Shown: positions 8,359-17,503, counted from the stretch's first letter. The stretch is DNA of 64,000 nucleotides from Bradyrhizobium sp. SRS-191 (GCF_024586915.1 NZ_JANBVS010000001.1:62001-126000), one strand, 5' to 3'. Notes: generated by a model from the sequence alone, not told the origin. Made by a program: numbers and translations.

Positions 8359-9489
8359 ATGGCAGTGGTGAGCAAGGTGCTGACGATCGGCGGCGGATTC
8401 TCCGGCATGGCCGCGGCGATCCAGATGCGGAAGGCGGGGATAGCGGTCGATCTGGTCGAGCTCGACGCGAACTGGCGACCCGAAGGCGCCGGCATAACCG
8501 TCAGCGGCCCGACCTTGCGTGCGCTCGACCAGATCGGCGTGCTCGGCGAATTCACACGGCGCGGCTATCTGTCTGATGGCGTCGAGCTGGTCACGCCGGC
8601 AGGTCATCGCATTGGCGAGATTCCGACGCCGAAGCCGGTCGGATCGGAGGTGCCGGGCGGCGGCGGCATCATGCGCCCCGAACTCGGCCGCATCCTCGCC
8701 GATGCGACGCGCGCGGCCGGCGTCCACGTGCGTGTCGGCTGTAGCTACACTGACATCACGCAGTACGACGGCGACGTCGAGGTCGCCTTCACCGACGGCA
8801 CGACCGGGCGCTACGATCTCGTCGTCGTCGCCGACGGCGTGCATTCGAAGACGCGGGCGCTGCTGTTTCCTGAGGTGAAGCCGCCGCAATATATCGGGCA
8901 GGTGGTCTGGCGCGCGGTGCTGCCGCGGCCGGAGGAGATCGTGCGGCCGCGGATGTGGCTGGGCGGTGCGGTCAAGGCCGGCGTCAATCCGGTGTCGCCG
9001 AGCCGGATGTACATGTTCGTCACCGAGGCGCGGCCCGACAAGCAGCAGATCGAACGATCGGCGTGGCCGCAGTTGGTCGCGGACATGCTGGCGCCGTTCA
9101 GCGATCCCGTGCTGACCGGCTTGCGGCCGCATTTATTCGCCGCTGACGCCGCGATCGACTATCGGCCGCTCGCAAACCTCCTGGTGCCGGCGCCGTGGAA
9201 TCGCGGGCGCGTCATCCTGATCGGCGACACCGTGGCCGCGACGACGCCGCATCTCGCCTCCGGTGCTGGCATCGGCATCGAGAGCGGCATCGTCCTGGCC
9301 GAGGAGCTCGCACGCGCAACGACGTTGCAGGAGGCGTTCGACCGCTTCCATGCGCGCCGCTGGGAGCGCTGCCGGATGGTAATCGAGAATTCCGCGCAGC
9401 TCTGCCGCATCGAAATGGAGAACGGCGACAAGGCCGAGCACGCCCGCATCATGCGGGAGTCGACCATCGGGCTGACGCAGCCGATCTGA
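8359..9489 (+). CDS. FAD-dependent aromatic monooxygenase (class A)
   Basis: A 376-aa flavoprotein. An N-terminal Rossmann motif (IGGGFSGMAAAIQM) binds the ADP part of FAD. The mid-protein DG motif is seen in VVVADGVHSKTR and the C-terminal GD motif in VILIGDTVAATTPH. These three define single-component NAD(P)H-dependent aromatic hydroxylases such as those acting on hydroxybenzoates, salicylate or hydroxypyridines. It probably hydroxylates the ring to make the diol cleaved by the dioxygenase encoded upstream. A clear AGAAGGAGG ribosome site lies before the ATG. The substrate class cannot be fixed by eye. Confidence 0.88.
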   Translation: MAVVSKVLTIGGGFSGMAAAIQMRKAGIAVDLVELDANWRPEGAGITVSGPTLRALDQIGVLGEFTRRGYLSDGVELVTPAGHRIGEIPTPKPVGSEVPGGGGIMRPELGRILADATRAAGVHVRVGCSYTDITQYDGDVEVAFTDGTTGRYDLVVVADGVHSKTRALLFPEVKPPQYIGQVVWRAVLPRPEEIVRPRMWLGGAVKAGVNPVSPSRMYMFVTEARPDKQQIERSAWPQLVADMLAPFSDPVLTGLRPHLFAADAAIDYRPLANLLVPAPWNRGRVILIGDTVAATTPHLASGAGIGIESGIVLAEELARATTLQEAFDRFHARRWERCRMVIENSAQLCRIEMENGDKAEHARIMRESTIGLTQPI

Positions 9490-9532
9490 GCCGGCGACAA
9501 ACACAAAAAATGGACATCAAGGGGAGGACGCA

Positions 9533-10696
9533 ATGACGGTGACGACGGAGACTTGGCGCGGGCGCATCGCTTTGATGGTCGCACATTGCGCCGGGATGGT
9601 GGACCTCGTGGCGCTGCCGGTGTGGGTGGGCACGCTGATCGCGCGCTACAAATTCAGCCCGCAGCAGGCGGGATTGCTTGCCACCCTGTTCCTGCTCGGC
9701 GCCGTGCTCAGCAGCCTGTTCTTTGCGCCTCGCTTCAACCGCCTGAACGCCCGGCTGGCAGCCGCCGCGGGATACGCCGCGGCCGCGCTGGTGTTCGTGG
9801 CCGCCAGCCGGACGTCGGAGTTTGCACTGCTCGCGCTGCTGCATGCGCTGGCGGGTGCGACCGCGGCCTGCGGGTTGAGCTTCACCCATGGCACCATCGC
9901 GCGCAGCGCCAACCCGCACCGGCTGTTCGCGATCGTCGGGATGGCGCTCGGGGTGTTCGCCATCCTGTTCCTCGGCGCGACGCCCAATCTCGTGGCGAGC
10001 TTCGGCGGGCCGGCGCTGTTCGTGGTGTTCGCCGGCGTCATGGCGCTCGCGGCGCTGGCGTCTGCGATCTCGTTTCCCAAGGGCGTCGTGCGCAGCGATG
10101 AGGATCTCATCGCCGAGGTCAGCCATCTGCCGCGCGCGGTGTGGTTCGGCATCGCGGGCATCAGCGCGATGGCGCTGACGCAAGCGATGCTGTTCAGCTT
10201 CATCGAGCGCATCGGCATAGATCATGGCTTCGGCGCAGAGACGGTCACCGGCGTGCTGATTGCGCTCGGCTTCGTCAACCTGCTGCCGGCGCCTTTGGCC
10301 GCGCTTCTGGAGACACGGCTGCCGGCGCGGCATGTGTTGTTGGCGGGGCCGGTCTGCCAGGCGCTGATCGCGGTGGCGATCACCTTCGGCTCGGGCGTGC
10401 TGGCCTATGCCGTCCCGACCGCGATGTTTGCGGCGGTGATGATCTTCACCCATACCTTCGCCTTCGGCCTGATGTCGCGGCTCGACCCGACGGCGCGTGC
10501 GCTCGCCGCCACGCCGGCGATGCTGATGATCGGCGCCGCCATCGGCCCGATCCTCGGCGGCACCTTGGTGCAGCTGTTCGGCTACCCCGCGCTCGGACTT
10601 GGCGCCGTCGTCATCTCGTCCGTCGCCGTCGTGATGTTCTCTCGCGTGTTCGCCGCGCGTGGGGCCGCGTCCGCGACTTCTCTCGAAATCGCCTGA
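9533..10696 (+). CDS. MFS transporter
   Basis: A 387-aa integral membrane protein with about 12 hydrophobic segments arranged in two halves, as in the major facilitator superfamily. There is no signal peptide. It lies between the monooxygenase and the cupin gene in the same orientation with short gaps, which points to inner-membrane uptake of the cluster substrate or export of a product. AGGGGAGGACGCA precedes the ATG. Specificity is unknown. Confidence 0.85.
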   Translation: MTVTTETWRGRIALMVAHCAGMVDLVALPVWVGTLIARYKFSPQQAGLLATLFLLGAVLSSLFFAPRFNRLNARLAAAAGYAAAALVFVAASRTSEFALLALLHALAGATAACGLSFTHGTIARSANPHRLFAIVGMALGVFAILFLGATPNLVASFGGPALFVVFAGVMALAALASAISFPKGVVRSDEDLIAEVSHLPRAVWFGIAGISAMALTQAMLFSFIERIGIDHGFGAETVTGVLIALGFVNLLPAPLAALLETRLPARHVLLAGPVCQALIAVAITFGSGVLAYAVPTAMFAAVMIFTHTFAFGLMSRLDPTARALAATPAMLMIGAAIGPILGGTLVQLFGYPALGLGAVVISSVAVVMFSRVFAARGAASATSLEIA

Positions 10697-10712
10697 TCAG
10701 GAGACCTGTTGC

Positions 10713-11291
10713 ATGACCCTTCCGCAGATCCGCCGCGTCGTCACCGGACATGACGCCGAAGGCGCCGCCGTGATCTCGTCCGACGGCGCCCTGCCGACCG
10801 TGACCGAGCTCGCGGCGATCCCCGGCACCTTCTTCCACGAGGTGTGGAGCACGCAGGCGACGCCCGCGCCGATCGACAATGGCCCCGATCCGACCATCGG
10901 GCCACTGCGGCTGCCGCCGCCGGCAAATGGCAGCCGCATCCGTTTCGTCGACATTCCGCCGGACACCGAGGACTTCCTGCGCCACGGCGCCGAGCGCATG
11001 CAGGCTGCGTTCGGCCAGATCGGTGATCCCCATGCCTCGACGGTGACGAAGGAATCGCCGCATCCGCTGATGCATCGCACCGAGACGATCGACTACGGCA
11101 TCGTGATCTCCGGCGAGATCACCCTGGTGCTCGACAACGGCACGGCCGATCTGAAAGCCGGCGACGTCGTGATCCAGCGCGGCACCAATCATGCGTGGGC
11201 CAATCGCAGCGACAGGCCGTGCCGGATGCTGTTCATCCTGGTCGACGGCAAGTTCGGTCCCGACGCCACCCCCGGCAAGGCCGACCGATGA
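10713..11291 (+). CDS. Cupin-domain protein
   Basis: A 192-aa protein. The C-terminal half holds one cupin barrel, with the first motif around HRTETIDYGIVISGEITLVLD and the second around GDVVIQRGTNHAWANRS. A His/Glu metal site is plausible. The N-terminal half (about 1-95) is a second, less clear beta-rich region. Related proteins are annotated as cupins in catabolic clusters, acting as isomerases, decarboxylases or small dioxygenases. The start was placed at the ATG after GGAGACC rather than at an upstream in-frame start. The stop overlaps the next start as ATGA, indicating translational coupling to the FAH-family gene. Confidence 0.82.
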   Translation: MTLPQIRRVVTGHDAEGAAVISSDGALPTVTELAAIPGTFFHEVWSTQATPAPIDNGPDPTIGPLRLPPPANGSRIRFVDIPPDTEDFLRHGAERMQAAFGQIGDPHASTVTKESPHPLMHRTETIDYGIVISGEITLVLDNGTADLKAGDVVIQRGTNHAWANRSDRPCRMLFILVDGKFGPDATPGKADR

Positions 11292-12286
11292 AGCTCGCGA
11301 CGTATCAGAACGGCAGCCTCGACGGCCGCCTCGTCATCGTCTCCAGGGATCAGGCGCGCGCCGTCAGCGCAAGCGCGATCGTGCCGGATCTCGCCACCGC
11401 GCTGCGGCGTTGGGGCGAGGTCGAGGCGCCGTTGCGCGATCTCGCCGACGGCCTCGAGACGGGCGCGGCATCGGACGTCTTCGCGTTCGATCCTGCGCGC
11501 TGCGCAGCGCCGCTGCCGCGCGCGCCGCAATGGCTGGACGGCTCGGCGTTTCTCAACCATGGACGGCTGATGGACATCGCCTTCAGCAAGCCGCCGATCC
11601 CGGACTTCGAGACCATCCCGGTCATGTACCAGGGCGCGAGCGACGACTTTCTCGGACCGCACGTCGACGTCCCGTTCGTGTCCGAGGCCGACGGCATCGA
11701 TTGCGAGGGCGAGTTCGGCGTGATCGTCGACGATGTCCCGATGGCCGTCACGGCCGAGCAGGCCGCGCAGCGGATCCGGCTGCTGGTGCAGATCAATGAT
11801 TGGAGCCTGCGCGCGGTCGGCGCGCGCGAGGTGCGCACCGGATTCGGCTTCCTGCAGGCCAAGCCGTCCACCAGCTTCGCGCCGATCGCGGTGACGCCCG
11901 ACGAGATCGGCGCAGCCTGGCAAGACGGCCGCGTGGACCTGTCGCTGCATATCGAACGCAATGGCGCGCGGATCGGCGCGGCGTCCGGCGGCGAGATGGC
12001 GTTCTCGTTTCCGCAGCTGATCGCCCATGCCGCACGGACGCGCCGCCTGAGCGCGGGCACGATCATCGGCTCGGGCACGGTCTCGAACGCCGATCGCAAG
12101 GCCGGATCGAGCTGTCTCGCCGAGGTCAGGGCGATCGAGATGATCGAGCTCGGCGAGGCCCGGACGGCGTTCCTGAGCTTCGGCGAGCAGGTCACCATGG
12201 AGGCCCGCTTCGCCGACGGCCGCGCGGGGCCGTTCGGACGCATCCATCAGCAGGTGGTGCGCGCCTTCCGCACGACGGCGGCCTGA
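11288..12286 (+). CDS. Fumarylacetoacetate hydrolase (FAH) family protein
   Basis: A 332-aa protein. The C-terminal FAH domain starts near residue 110. Metal-binding carboxylates are seen in DCEGEFGVIV (an ExE-type pair) and in the Asp of QINDWSLR. The conserved GTIIGSGTVSN and the Lys in FLQAKPSTSF are also present. Family members hydrolyse acylpyruvates or hydrate and decarboxylate oxo-dienoates, which are the usual later steps after meta ring cleavage. It is coupled to the cupin by an ATGA overlap. The call is sure at family level; the reaction is inferred from context. Confidence 0.9.
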   Translation: MKLATYQNGSLDGRLVIVSRDQARAVSASAIVPDLATALRRWGEVEAPLRDLADGLETGAASDVFAFDPARCAAPLPRAPQWLDGSAFLNHGRLMDIAFSKPPIPDFETIPVMYQGASDDFLGPHVDVPFVSEADGIDCEGEFGVIVDDVPMAVTAEQAAQRIRLLVQINDWSLRAVGAREVRTGFGFLQAKPSTSFAPIAVTPDEIGAAWQDGRVDLSLHIERNGARIGAASGGEMAFSFPQLIAHAARTRRLSAGTIIGSGTVSNADRKAGSSCLAEVRAIEMIELGEARTAFLSFGEQVTMEARFADGRAGPFGRIHQQVVRAFRTTAA

Positions 12287-12290
12287 AGCG

Positions 12291-13208
12291 ATGCGCATCC
12301 TGGTCACCGGCGCCGCCGGCTTCATCGGCTCAGCCTTGCTGCGCCGGCTGCTGATGGACGCGACGATCGCCGAGATCATTGCGATCGATCTCGCGGAACA
12401 GCCATTCGGATGGTCAGATCCTCGCCTGCGCTGGATCAGCGGCACGCTCGATGCAGCACTGCTGGCCGGTCTCGGCGAGCCCTCCTTCGATCGGGTGTTT
12501 CATCTCGCCAGCGTCCCCGGCGCGCGCGCCGAGGCGGATCCGGCGCTCGGCCGCCGCGTCAATCTCGATGCCTCGCTCGATCTGCTGCAATGGCTTGCGC
12601 AATCACGGCTTCGCCCGCGCGTCGTCCATGCCAGCAGCATCGCCGTCTATGGCACGCTCAAGGAGGCTGCGGTGAGCGCGCGCACCGAGCCGCGGCCGGC
12701 CACGACCTACGGCGCCCACAAGCGGATGGTGGAGATCGCGCTCGCCGATCATACCAGGCGCGGCGAGCTCTCCGGCGTCTCGTTGCGGCTGCCCGGGATC
12801 GTCGCGCGCCCGCGTCCGGTGAGCGGCTTCGGCTCGGCCTTCATGAGCGAGCTGCTGCACGCGCTGGCCGCGGGCGAGCCCTATGTCTGTCCGGTCTCCG
12901 CCGCGGCGAGGTGCTGGTGGCTCTCGCGGAAGGCGGTGGTCGACCATCTCGTGCTGGCGGGCGCAGCCGACATCTGCGGACCGCTCCAGCTGCCGGCGCT
13001 GCATCTCTCGATCGCCGAGGTGGTGGACGGCCTTGCGCAGCTGTTCGGCGCCGAGCGGACGCGGCTCGTCACCTACGAGCCCGATGAGCGGATCGAGGCG
13101 GTGTTCGGGCGCTATCCTGCGCTGGATGCGCGGGCCGAGATGGCGCTGGGCTTCGCCCATGACGGGTCGGTGGCAGGGCTGATCACGCACGCGTTGGCGG
13201 CTGGGTGA
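12291..13208 (+). CDS. NAD-dependent epimerase/dehydratase (extended SDR)
   Basis: A 305-aa protein. It has a Rossmann motif (VTGAAGFIGSALLRRL), the HLAS segment and an active site Ser with Tyr-x3-Lys (SSIAVYG, then TYGAHKRMVE). The closest style is DenD-like D-erythronate dehydrogenases. It is the last gene of the catabolic run, 4 nt after the FAH gene stop, and probably oxidises or reduces a small hydroxy-acid formed in the pathway. Which hydroxy-acid is not visible. Confidence 0.85.
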   Translation: MRILVTGAAGFIGSALLRRLLMDATIAEIIAIDLAEQPFGWSDPRLRWISGTLDAALLAGLGEPSFDRVFHLASVPGARAEADPALGRRVNLDASLDLLQWLAQSRLRPRVVHASSIAVYGTLKEAAVSARTEPRPATTYGAHKRMVEIALADHTRRGELSGVSLRLPGIVARPRPVSGFGSAFMSELLHALAAGEPYVCPVSAAARCWWLSRKAVVDHLVLAGAADICGPLQLPALHLSIAEVVDGLAQLFGAERTRLVTYEPDERIEAVFGRYPALDARAEMALGFAHDGSVAGLITHALAAG

Positions 13209-13258
13209 TCCGGATCGTCGCCGTGCCGCTCACCGTTCGATCGTGCCGATGCTCCGGA

Positions 13259-13663
13259 TCAGAACGGACGGCGGCTGGACAGGGCGTTGGAGGAGGCCGG
13301 CAGGTTCGCCACCGTATCGGTCGCTCGTGCGCGACCGCCCGGTCGCCGCCAGTGCTGAAGGTGCAGCAGGATTCCGGCCACGAGCAGCGGCGCGACGGCG
13401 GCGACCGCGAGCAGCGGCGAGAGCGGCTTGGGCGTGATCATCTCCATCATCATCTCGCAGACCATCCAGATGGCTGCCGACACCAGGACGAAATCGCGGG
13501 AGGGGATGCGGAGCCAGTACAGAAAGCCGGTGATGATCGCGGCGGGCGCGATGATCGGGCCGATCATGTAGAAATTCAACTCGGGCGGCGTCACCGCGTC
13601 CAGGACCATGGAGGCCAGCAGCCACAGGCTGAAGAACATCACCGCGCCGTCGACGTATCTCAT
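13259..13663 (-). CDS. Small membrane protein of unknown function
   Basis: A protein of about 134 aa with four hydrophobic segments (residues about 5-20, 25-47, 54-73 and 78-97) and a basic, disordered tail. The start at 13663 was chosen because GGAGG lies eight bases before it; an in-frame ATG 33 nt upstream has no such site. It is convergent with the catabolic operon and not part of it. I do not recognise the family. Confidence 0.65.
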   Translation of the reverse strand: MRYVDGAVMFFSLWLLASMVLDAVTPPELNFYMIGPIIAPAAIITGFLYWLRIPSRDFVLVSAAIWMVCEMMMEMITPKPLSPLLAVAAVAPLLVAGILLHLQHWRRPGGRARATDTVANLPASSNALSSRRPF

Positions 13664-13696
13664 GGGATCACCCTCCGCCGCGACATTTTGGCGCAA

Positions 13697-14001
13697 TCTT
13701 TGTCCGGTTTATGACTGGTTCGTCAAGGGCGACGTCCAAAACGGGCGGTTTAGAGCGGTTTTAGGGAGCTGCGGCCCCCCACATCGGGCTGCGGACTGGC
13801 CCCCGGGGCAAGAGCACTCCGGGGCTCCCAACCGCCCGGCACGAGAATCGTGCCGCCGAGCGCCGGATGCGGAGTGCAGGCGTGTGGGACGGCCCAAGAC
13901 CCCCGCGGCGTACATCCACGGAGTTGGAACGGCCCTCGCTGCGCCTGCGTTCGAACCTGGACAGGACCGGTCCGGCCGGACAGCCCGCCAGGAGAGACGC
14001 C
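13697..14001. other. Gene-free stretch, leader of the next gene
   Basis: No credible coding frame is present. The stretch holds GC-rich short inverted repeats (around 13785-13830 and 13840-13870) and ends in a clear AGGAGAG ribosome site for the gene at 14002. A long 5' leader for that gene is possible. Confidence 0.4.
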
Positions 14002-14307
14002 ATGGAACGCACGATCATCGGTCACTTCGCCACACGCCGCGAGGCCGAGCTTGCCGTCGAGCACCTGGTTCAGGATCACGGCATCGACCGCACCGACGTC
14101 TCCTTGCAGGCGCCGGGCGCGGCCAACAGCGCCGGCTCGGAAGCCGCCGGCGCCGATGTCGAGAGCGGCCATCCCGGCGTCGACAAGCAGGGCGCGCCCG
14201 AGCTCGAAGGCGAGATCGAGGTGTCGGTCGGCAGCCGCGCCGCCGGCTCGGCAGACGTGGAGGGCATCATGAGGGAGGCGGGGGCGCGGAGCGTCAGCGC
14301 GAAGTGA
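14002..14307 (+). CDS. Small conserved hypothetical (stress-type alpha-beta domain)
   Basis: A 101-aa protein. It begins with a beta-alpha-beta pattern (RTIIGHFATRREAELAVEHLVQDHGIDRTDVSL) like the small domains that recognise or modulate other proteins in GsiB/YflT-type stress proteins. An Ala/Gly-rich linker and a second beta strand (EIEVSVGSRAA) follow, then a helix (VEGIMREAGARSV). The start is fixed by AGGAGAG six bases upstream; an upstream in-frame codon is ignored. It is soluble and cytoplasmic. Function is unknown. Confidence 0.7.
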   Translation: MERTIIGHFATRREAELAVEHLVQDHGIDRTDVSLQAPGAANSAGSEAAGADVESGHPGVDKQGAPELEGEIEVSVGSRAAGSADVEGIMREAGARSVSAK

Positions 14308-14404
14308 TCCCGTCGGCAGCGTTGAGCTCTCGGCATGCATTGGCCGCAGCCTGTTGGTCGATCGGCAAAATCCGGCATATCCGCACATCCGCGAGGACTG
14401 CGAT

Positions 14405-14953
14405 ATGCCGATCGACGACATCGAGGCGCTGAAGCAAGAATATGCGGCAGGCCGCACGCCGGAGCTGCTGCTGTTCTGGGGACACACGGCCAAGGGCAAC
14501 GGTAGTGTAGGCAAGCACGTGCTGAGCCAGTGGTGGCACGCGCCGTTCTCGCTCGATGGCCTGACCTATCCGACGGCAGAGCACTACATGATGGCGCAGA
14601 AGGCCGAACTGTTCGGCGACCACGCGACGCGCGACGCCATTCTCGCTGTGCCGGGTCCGTCGGAGGCGAAGAAGCTTGGGCGTGAGGTGGCTGGGTTCGA
14701 CGATGCCCGCTGGACCGCGCATCGCTTCGACATCGCGGTGCGCGGCAATGTGGCGAAGTTCGGCCAGAACCCGCCACTCGGCCAATGGCTGCGGTCCACC
14801 GCTGAGGCGGTGCTGGTCGAGGCGAGTCCGGTCGACCGCATCTGGGGCATCGGTCTGGCCGCGGACGACCCGCGGGCGCGCGACCCCTTGGCCTGGCTTG
14901 GCCTCAATTTGCTGGGGTTCGCGCTGATGAAGGCGCGCGCTGCGCTCGGTTGA
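14405..14953 (+). CDS. NADAR family protein (YbiA/RibX-like)
   Basis: A 182-aa protein of the NADAR fold. The family marks seen are FSLDGLTYPTAEHYMMAQKAELFGD, then KKLGREVAGFDDARWTAHRFDIAVRGNVAKFGQN and the end motif DRIWGIGLA. Known members are N-glycosidases acting on riboflavin-pathway intermediates or on ADP-ribose adducts, and the family was named for links to NAD/ADP-ribose metabolism. The ATG at 14405 follows GAGGAC; an upstream in-frame start would add 17 residues. It has no operon partner, and which substrate applies here is open. Confidence 0.88.
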   Translation: MPIDDIEALKQEYAAGRTPELLLFWGHTAKGNGSVGKHVLSQWWHAPFSLDGLTYPTAEHYMMAQKAELFGDHATRDAILAVPGPSEAKKLGREVAGFDDARWTAHRFDIAVRGNVAKFGQNPPLGQWLRSTAEAVLVEASPVDRIWGIGLAADDPRARDPLAWLGLNLLGFALMKARAALG

Positions 14954-15034
14954 TGGGGGCGCGGCATGTACGTATTCGGTCGTCTGCCGCGCATGTCCTG
15001 CGGCGGGCTCGATCACACGGCCAATGCCGCGCCG

Positions 15035-15805
15035 TCAGGGCAGAGAGACGTCCTTCTGGCCATCGGCCTCGATCAGCGTGAGCCTGCCTGTCGCGCCTTC
15101 GCCGTTGGCGAGATAGAAAAAGCTGTCGAGTACGGGTCCGCTTGGAATGCCGAGTAACTCGGCCAGGGCGGTCAACCTGTCGTCTTCAAGAAGAAAGGGC
15201 TTTGCAGAATTTGGCTCGGTCGCCTGACCGACCGGCCACGATGCGAAGCGCCTCTCGATTTCTGCCAGGAGTTGCTCGAGCGGTGGCGTATTTGGATCCT
15301 GGGCAGCCATTTTCGGATAGGACTCTATGAGTTTCTTGCGCACCCCTTCGAGAACATCGTTCTGTGGTCGTGGCGCTTCATTCCGGGAAGATGTCTCGGG
15401 ATGCAACAGGCGCGACAGTCGAGCATGTGCATCATCGGCCTCGCAATAAGCCGCAACGACCTCGGCCTGTCCTCCGGTCGGCGCCAAACTCTGTCCCGTG
15501 AAAAAGCCCGGCGCCGAATTGTAGCTGTCGAGCAGCTTCCCATGATCGACCAACACGTACAGCAGAATGTCGCTGTCATGAACGATGAAGCCGATCACCG
15601 GGCGCTGCAAAGCAGTCGAGAGCGCATGGGCGATCTCCGAAAGTCCGACGTCATCTTGAAACGCGGCTTCAGGGTAGATGCTGGTCCATCGATTGCCCGA
15701 TGCCCGGCGAACATAGGCAGGGACGACTGCAAGCGATCTGAGTGCGTCAATGACGGCCACAGGCTCAGCGTCGCGAACATGCAGGTTGGTGATGAACGAT
15801 CCCAT
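15035..15805 (-). CDS. Hypothetical protein, unrecognised family
   Basis: A 256-aa soluble protein with no signal peptide, membrane segment or motif that I recognise. The N-terminal half (about 1-115) looks alpha/beta (VIGFIVHDSDILLYVLVDHGKLLDSYNSAPG). A middle hydrophilic linker contains an acidic/basic helix (DVLEGVRKKLIESYPKM). The C-terminus may form another small domain ending in a beta hairpin. Codon usage is less GC-biased than in its neighbours. The layout is reminiscent of immunity-type or SMI1-like proteins, but I cannot support that. It stands alone between genes of opposite sense. Confidence 0.6.
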   Translation of the reverse strand: MGSFITNLHVRDAEPVAVIDALRSLAVVPAYVRRASGNRWTSIYPEAAFQDDVGLSEIAHALSTALQRPVIGFIVHDSDILLYVLVDHGKLLDSYNSAPGFFTGQSLAPTGGQAEVVAAYCEADDAHARLSRLLHPETSSRNEAPRPQNDVLEGVRKKLIESYPKMAAQDPNTPPLEQLLAEIERRFASWPVGQATEPNSAKPFLLEDDRLTALAELLGIPSGPVLDSFFYLANGEGATGRLTLIEADGQKDVSLP

Positions 15806-16023
15806 GATCCCGTCTCATTTGGAAGCCGCCGGCGGAGTGTCGGTTTCTCCATAGCCGGAGCGCATTTGTCGCTCGGAACGAAATCTGGCACATGGGACTC
15901 TCGACTGCAACGAGATGGTCGGTTCATAAGATGAGCGTCCGCGCCATCACGCTCCGGCTGCCGAGCGTCGCGCTGATGAAGGTTCGACTCGATGAGGCGC
16001 GCGCCGCGTGCGGACGCCGAACG

Positions 16024-16060
16024 CAAAAAGGCCCGGGCGCGTCTTCGACGCGTCCGGGCC
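16024..16060 (-). terminator. Intrinsic terminator after rsr
   Basis: On the minus strand a long GC-rich hairpin (GGCCCGGACGCGTC with its partner arm, one G-T pair) is followed directly by TTTTTG. It sits about 30 nt past the stop of the Ro60 gene and so ends that transcript. Confidence 0.85.
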
Positions 16061-16088
16061 ATTCGTTGTCAGTGCAGGGTCGCTCCGT

Positions 16089-17408
16089 TCAGAGCCTCTC
16101 CTGCGCCGCGATCCAGGCGATCACGGCCTCGGAGAAGCCGTCCACCCGCGTCCAGGGTCCGTATCCGACCCCGTGCTGGTACGACGCCACGTTGACCATG
16201 GTCCCGCGCGCCCTGGGCGACGGCACCGGATCGTGGCTCTGCTCGTCGGTAAAGACGATCAGGCGGTCGCCGTTGCGATCGACCTCGCTGACCGCACGCC
16301 CGAGATAGGTCCCGGAATGCGGCTGCGAGGCGAGGATCGCATCGCGCAGCGCGAAGCCCCGCCGCGGCGGCACCTTCACGACCTTGTCGCTGAACGTGAA
16401 GATCTCCACCGCGTCGCAGACCTCGCGGGCCAGAACCGCCAGCCCGCACGCCGCGTCCGCGCGCGTCATCTCCGACTTCGCGGACAACGCCGCGAACATC
16501 GAGCCGGAGACGTCGATCAGGAGCCGCGTGCGGCCCGGAAGCCGCCGATGGCCCTTGATCGACCGGAGCATCGCGGCCTCGAGTTCGGGCTCGAAGTCCG
16601 GCGCATGCCGTGCCGCCGTGATGAACCGATACGGCAGCACCCGATCCGTCCGCATTGCCGCGATCGCCTCCGCGATCGTCGCGCGCGTCACTCCGGCCTG
16701 CCGCATCAGGCGCAGGTTGCGCAACAGCGCCAGCGCTCCGAGCCTGTTGTCACCGAGCAGCCGCTCGAAGCTCTCGCGCTTGTCCGCCCCAGTCGAGAGC
16801 GCGACCTCCCAGGTGTCGGGCGAGGGCAGCTCGCCAGCGACGAGCTGTTTCCACACCGCCTCCTGGGCTTCGTCCTTGGGCCTGGCGTGCACCAGGAACA
16901 GGACGTCGCGCAGCCGCACCGGACCCTCGCGGTCATACTTCGCGAGCTGATAGGCGTCGAACTTCGAAAACGCCTTTGCCAGCCCCTTCTTGACCTGCGC
17001 CGAGACCGGCTGCCGCTTGCGCTGCTGCTGCGAACCCAGAGAATCCGCCCAGTAGATCGCAAGCAGCTCGGTCATCTCGTCCGGCCGCTGGATGATGCGC
17101 GACAGCGTCTCGGCGACCAGCGCGCGGTGCTGGGGCAGCCGCGCCATCTCGCGGGCGACGAGCAGCGGCGCGTGCCGCAGCTTCATCTCCTCGCGTGCGC
17201 GGACTGCGAGCCGGGCGACCTCGCGCGGCTCGACCTGCGCCACGAGAGCCTTGATCCGATCGGCGATCGCGACCCCGTCCTCGTAGAACTGGTCCTCCCA
17301 CAACAGGCAGCTCATCAGCGTGCGCTGGAGCGCCTGGACGGGCGCGAGCTGTCGGGACGGCGCACCCTCATGGGTGAAGGCGCGCAGGAATGTGTTGAGC
17401 CTGACCAT
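16089..17408 (-). CDS. rsr: Ro60 / Rsr orthologue: TROVE domain plus VWA domain
   Basis: A 439-aa protein. The N-terminal 290 residues are helical-repeat in character and carry the TROVE-type hallmark LLWEDQFYEDG. The C-terminal von Willebrand A domain has a complete MIDAS: Asp299-Ser301-Ser303 (DVSGSM), Thr367 (GTYLG) and Asp388 (FTDEQ). Bacterial Ro60 orthologues form a ring that binds misfolded RNAs, and Y RNAs that gate it or tether it to PNPase. It begins at an ATG with GAGGAGG seven bases upstream, 95 nt downstream of the nearest Y-RNA-like element on the same strand. No rtcB or rtcA gene is adjacent. Its length is typical for compact bacterial members. Confidence 0.93.
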   Translation of the reverse strand: MVRLNTFLRAFTHEGAPSRQLAPVQALQRTLMSCLLWEDQFYEDGVAIADRIKALVAQVEPREVARLAVRAREEMKLRHAPLLVAREMARLPQHRALVAETLSRIIQRPDEMTELLAIYWADSLGSQQQRKRQPVSAQVKKGLAKAFSKFDAYQLAKYDREGPVRLRDVLFLVHARPKDEAQEAVWKQLVAGELPSPDTWEVALSTGADKRESFERLLGDNRLGALALLRNLRLMRQAGVTRATIAEAIAAMRTDRVLPYRFITAARHAPDFEPELEAAMLRSIKGHRRLPGRTRLLIDVSGSMFAALSAKSEMTRADAACGLAVLAREVCDAVEIFTFSDKVVKVPPRRGFALRDAILASQPHSGTYLGRAVSEVDRNGDRLIVFTDEQSHDPVPSPRARGTMVNVASYQHGVGYGPWTRVDGFSEAVIAWIAAQERL

Positions 17409-17503
17409 GCTTGGCCTCCTCTCGTTGGGTTTGATTGTGTCGGATGGGACGGCCGGAACGGCCGACACGCGTGATCCACCCGGGAAGTCACGCGTGATGG
17501 GCA

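Noticed and set aside
16089..17408. RtcBA-type RNA repair operon
   Set aside because: Looked for because bacterial Ro60 is often linked to it; no rtcA, rtcB or rtcR is present in this window.
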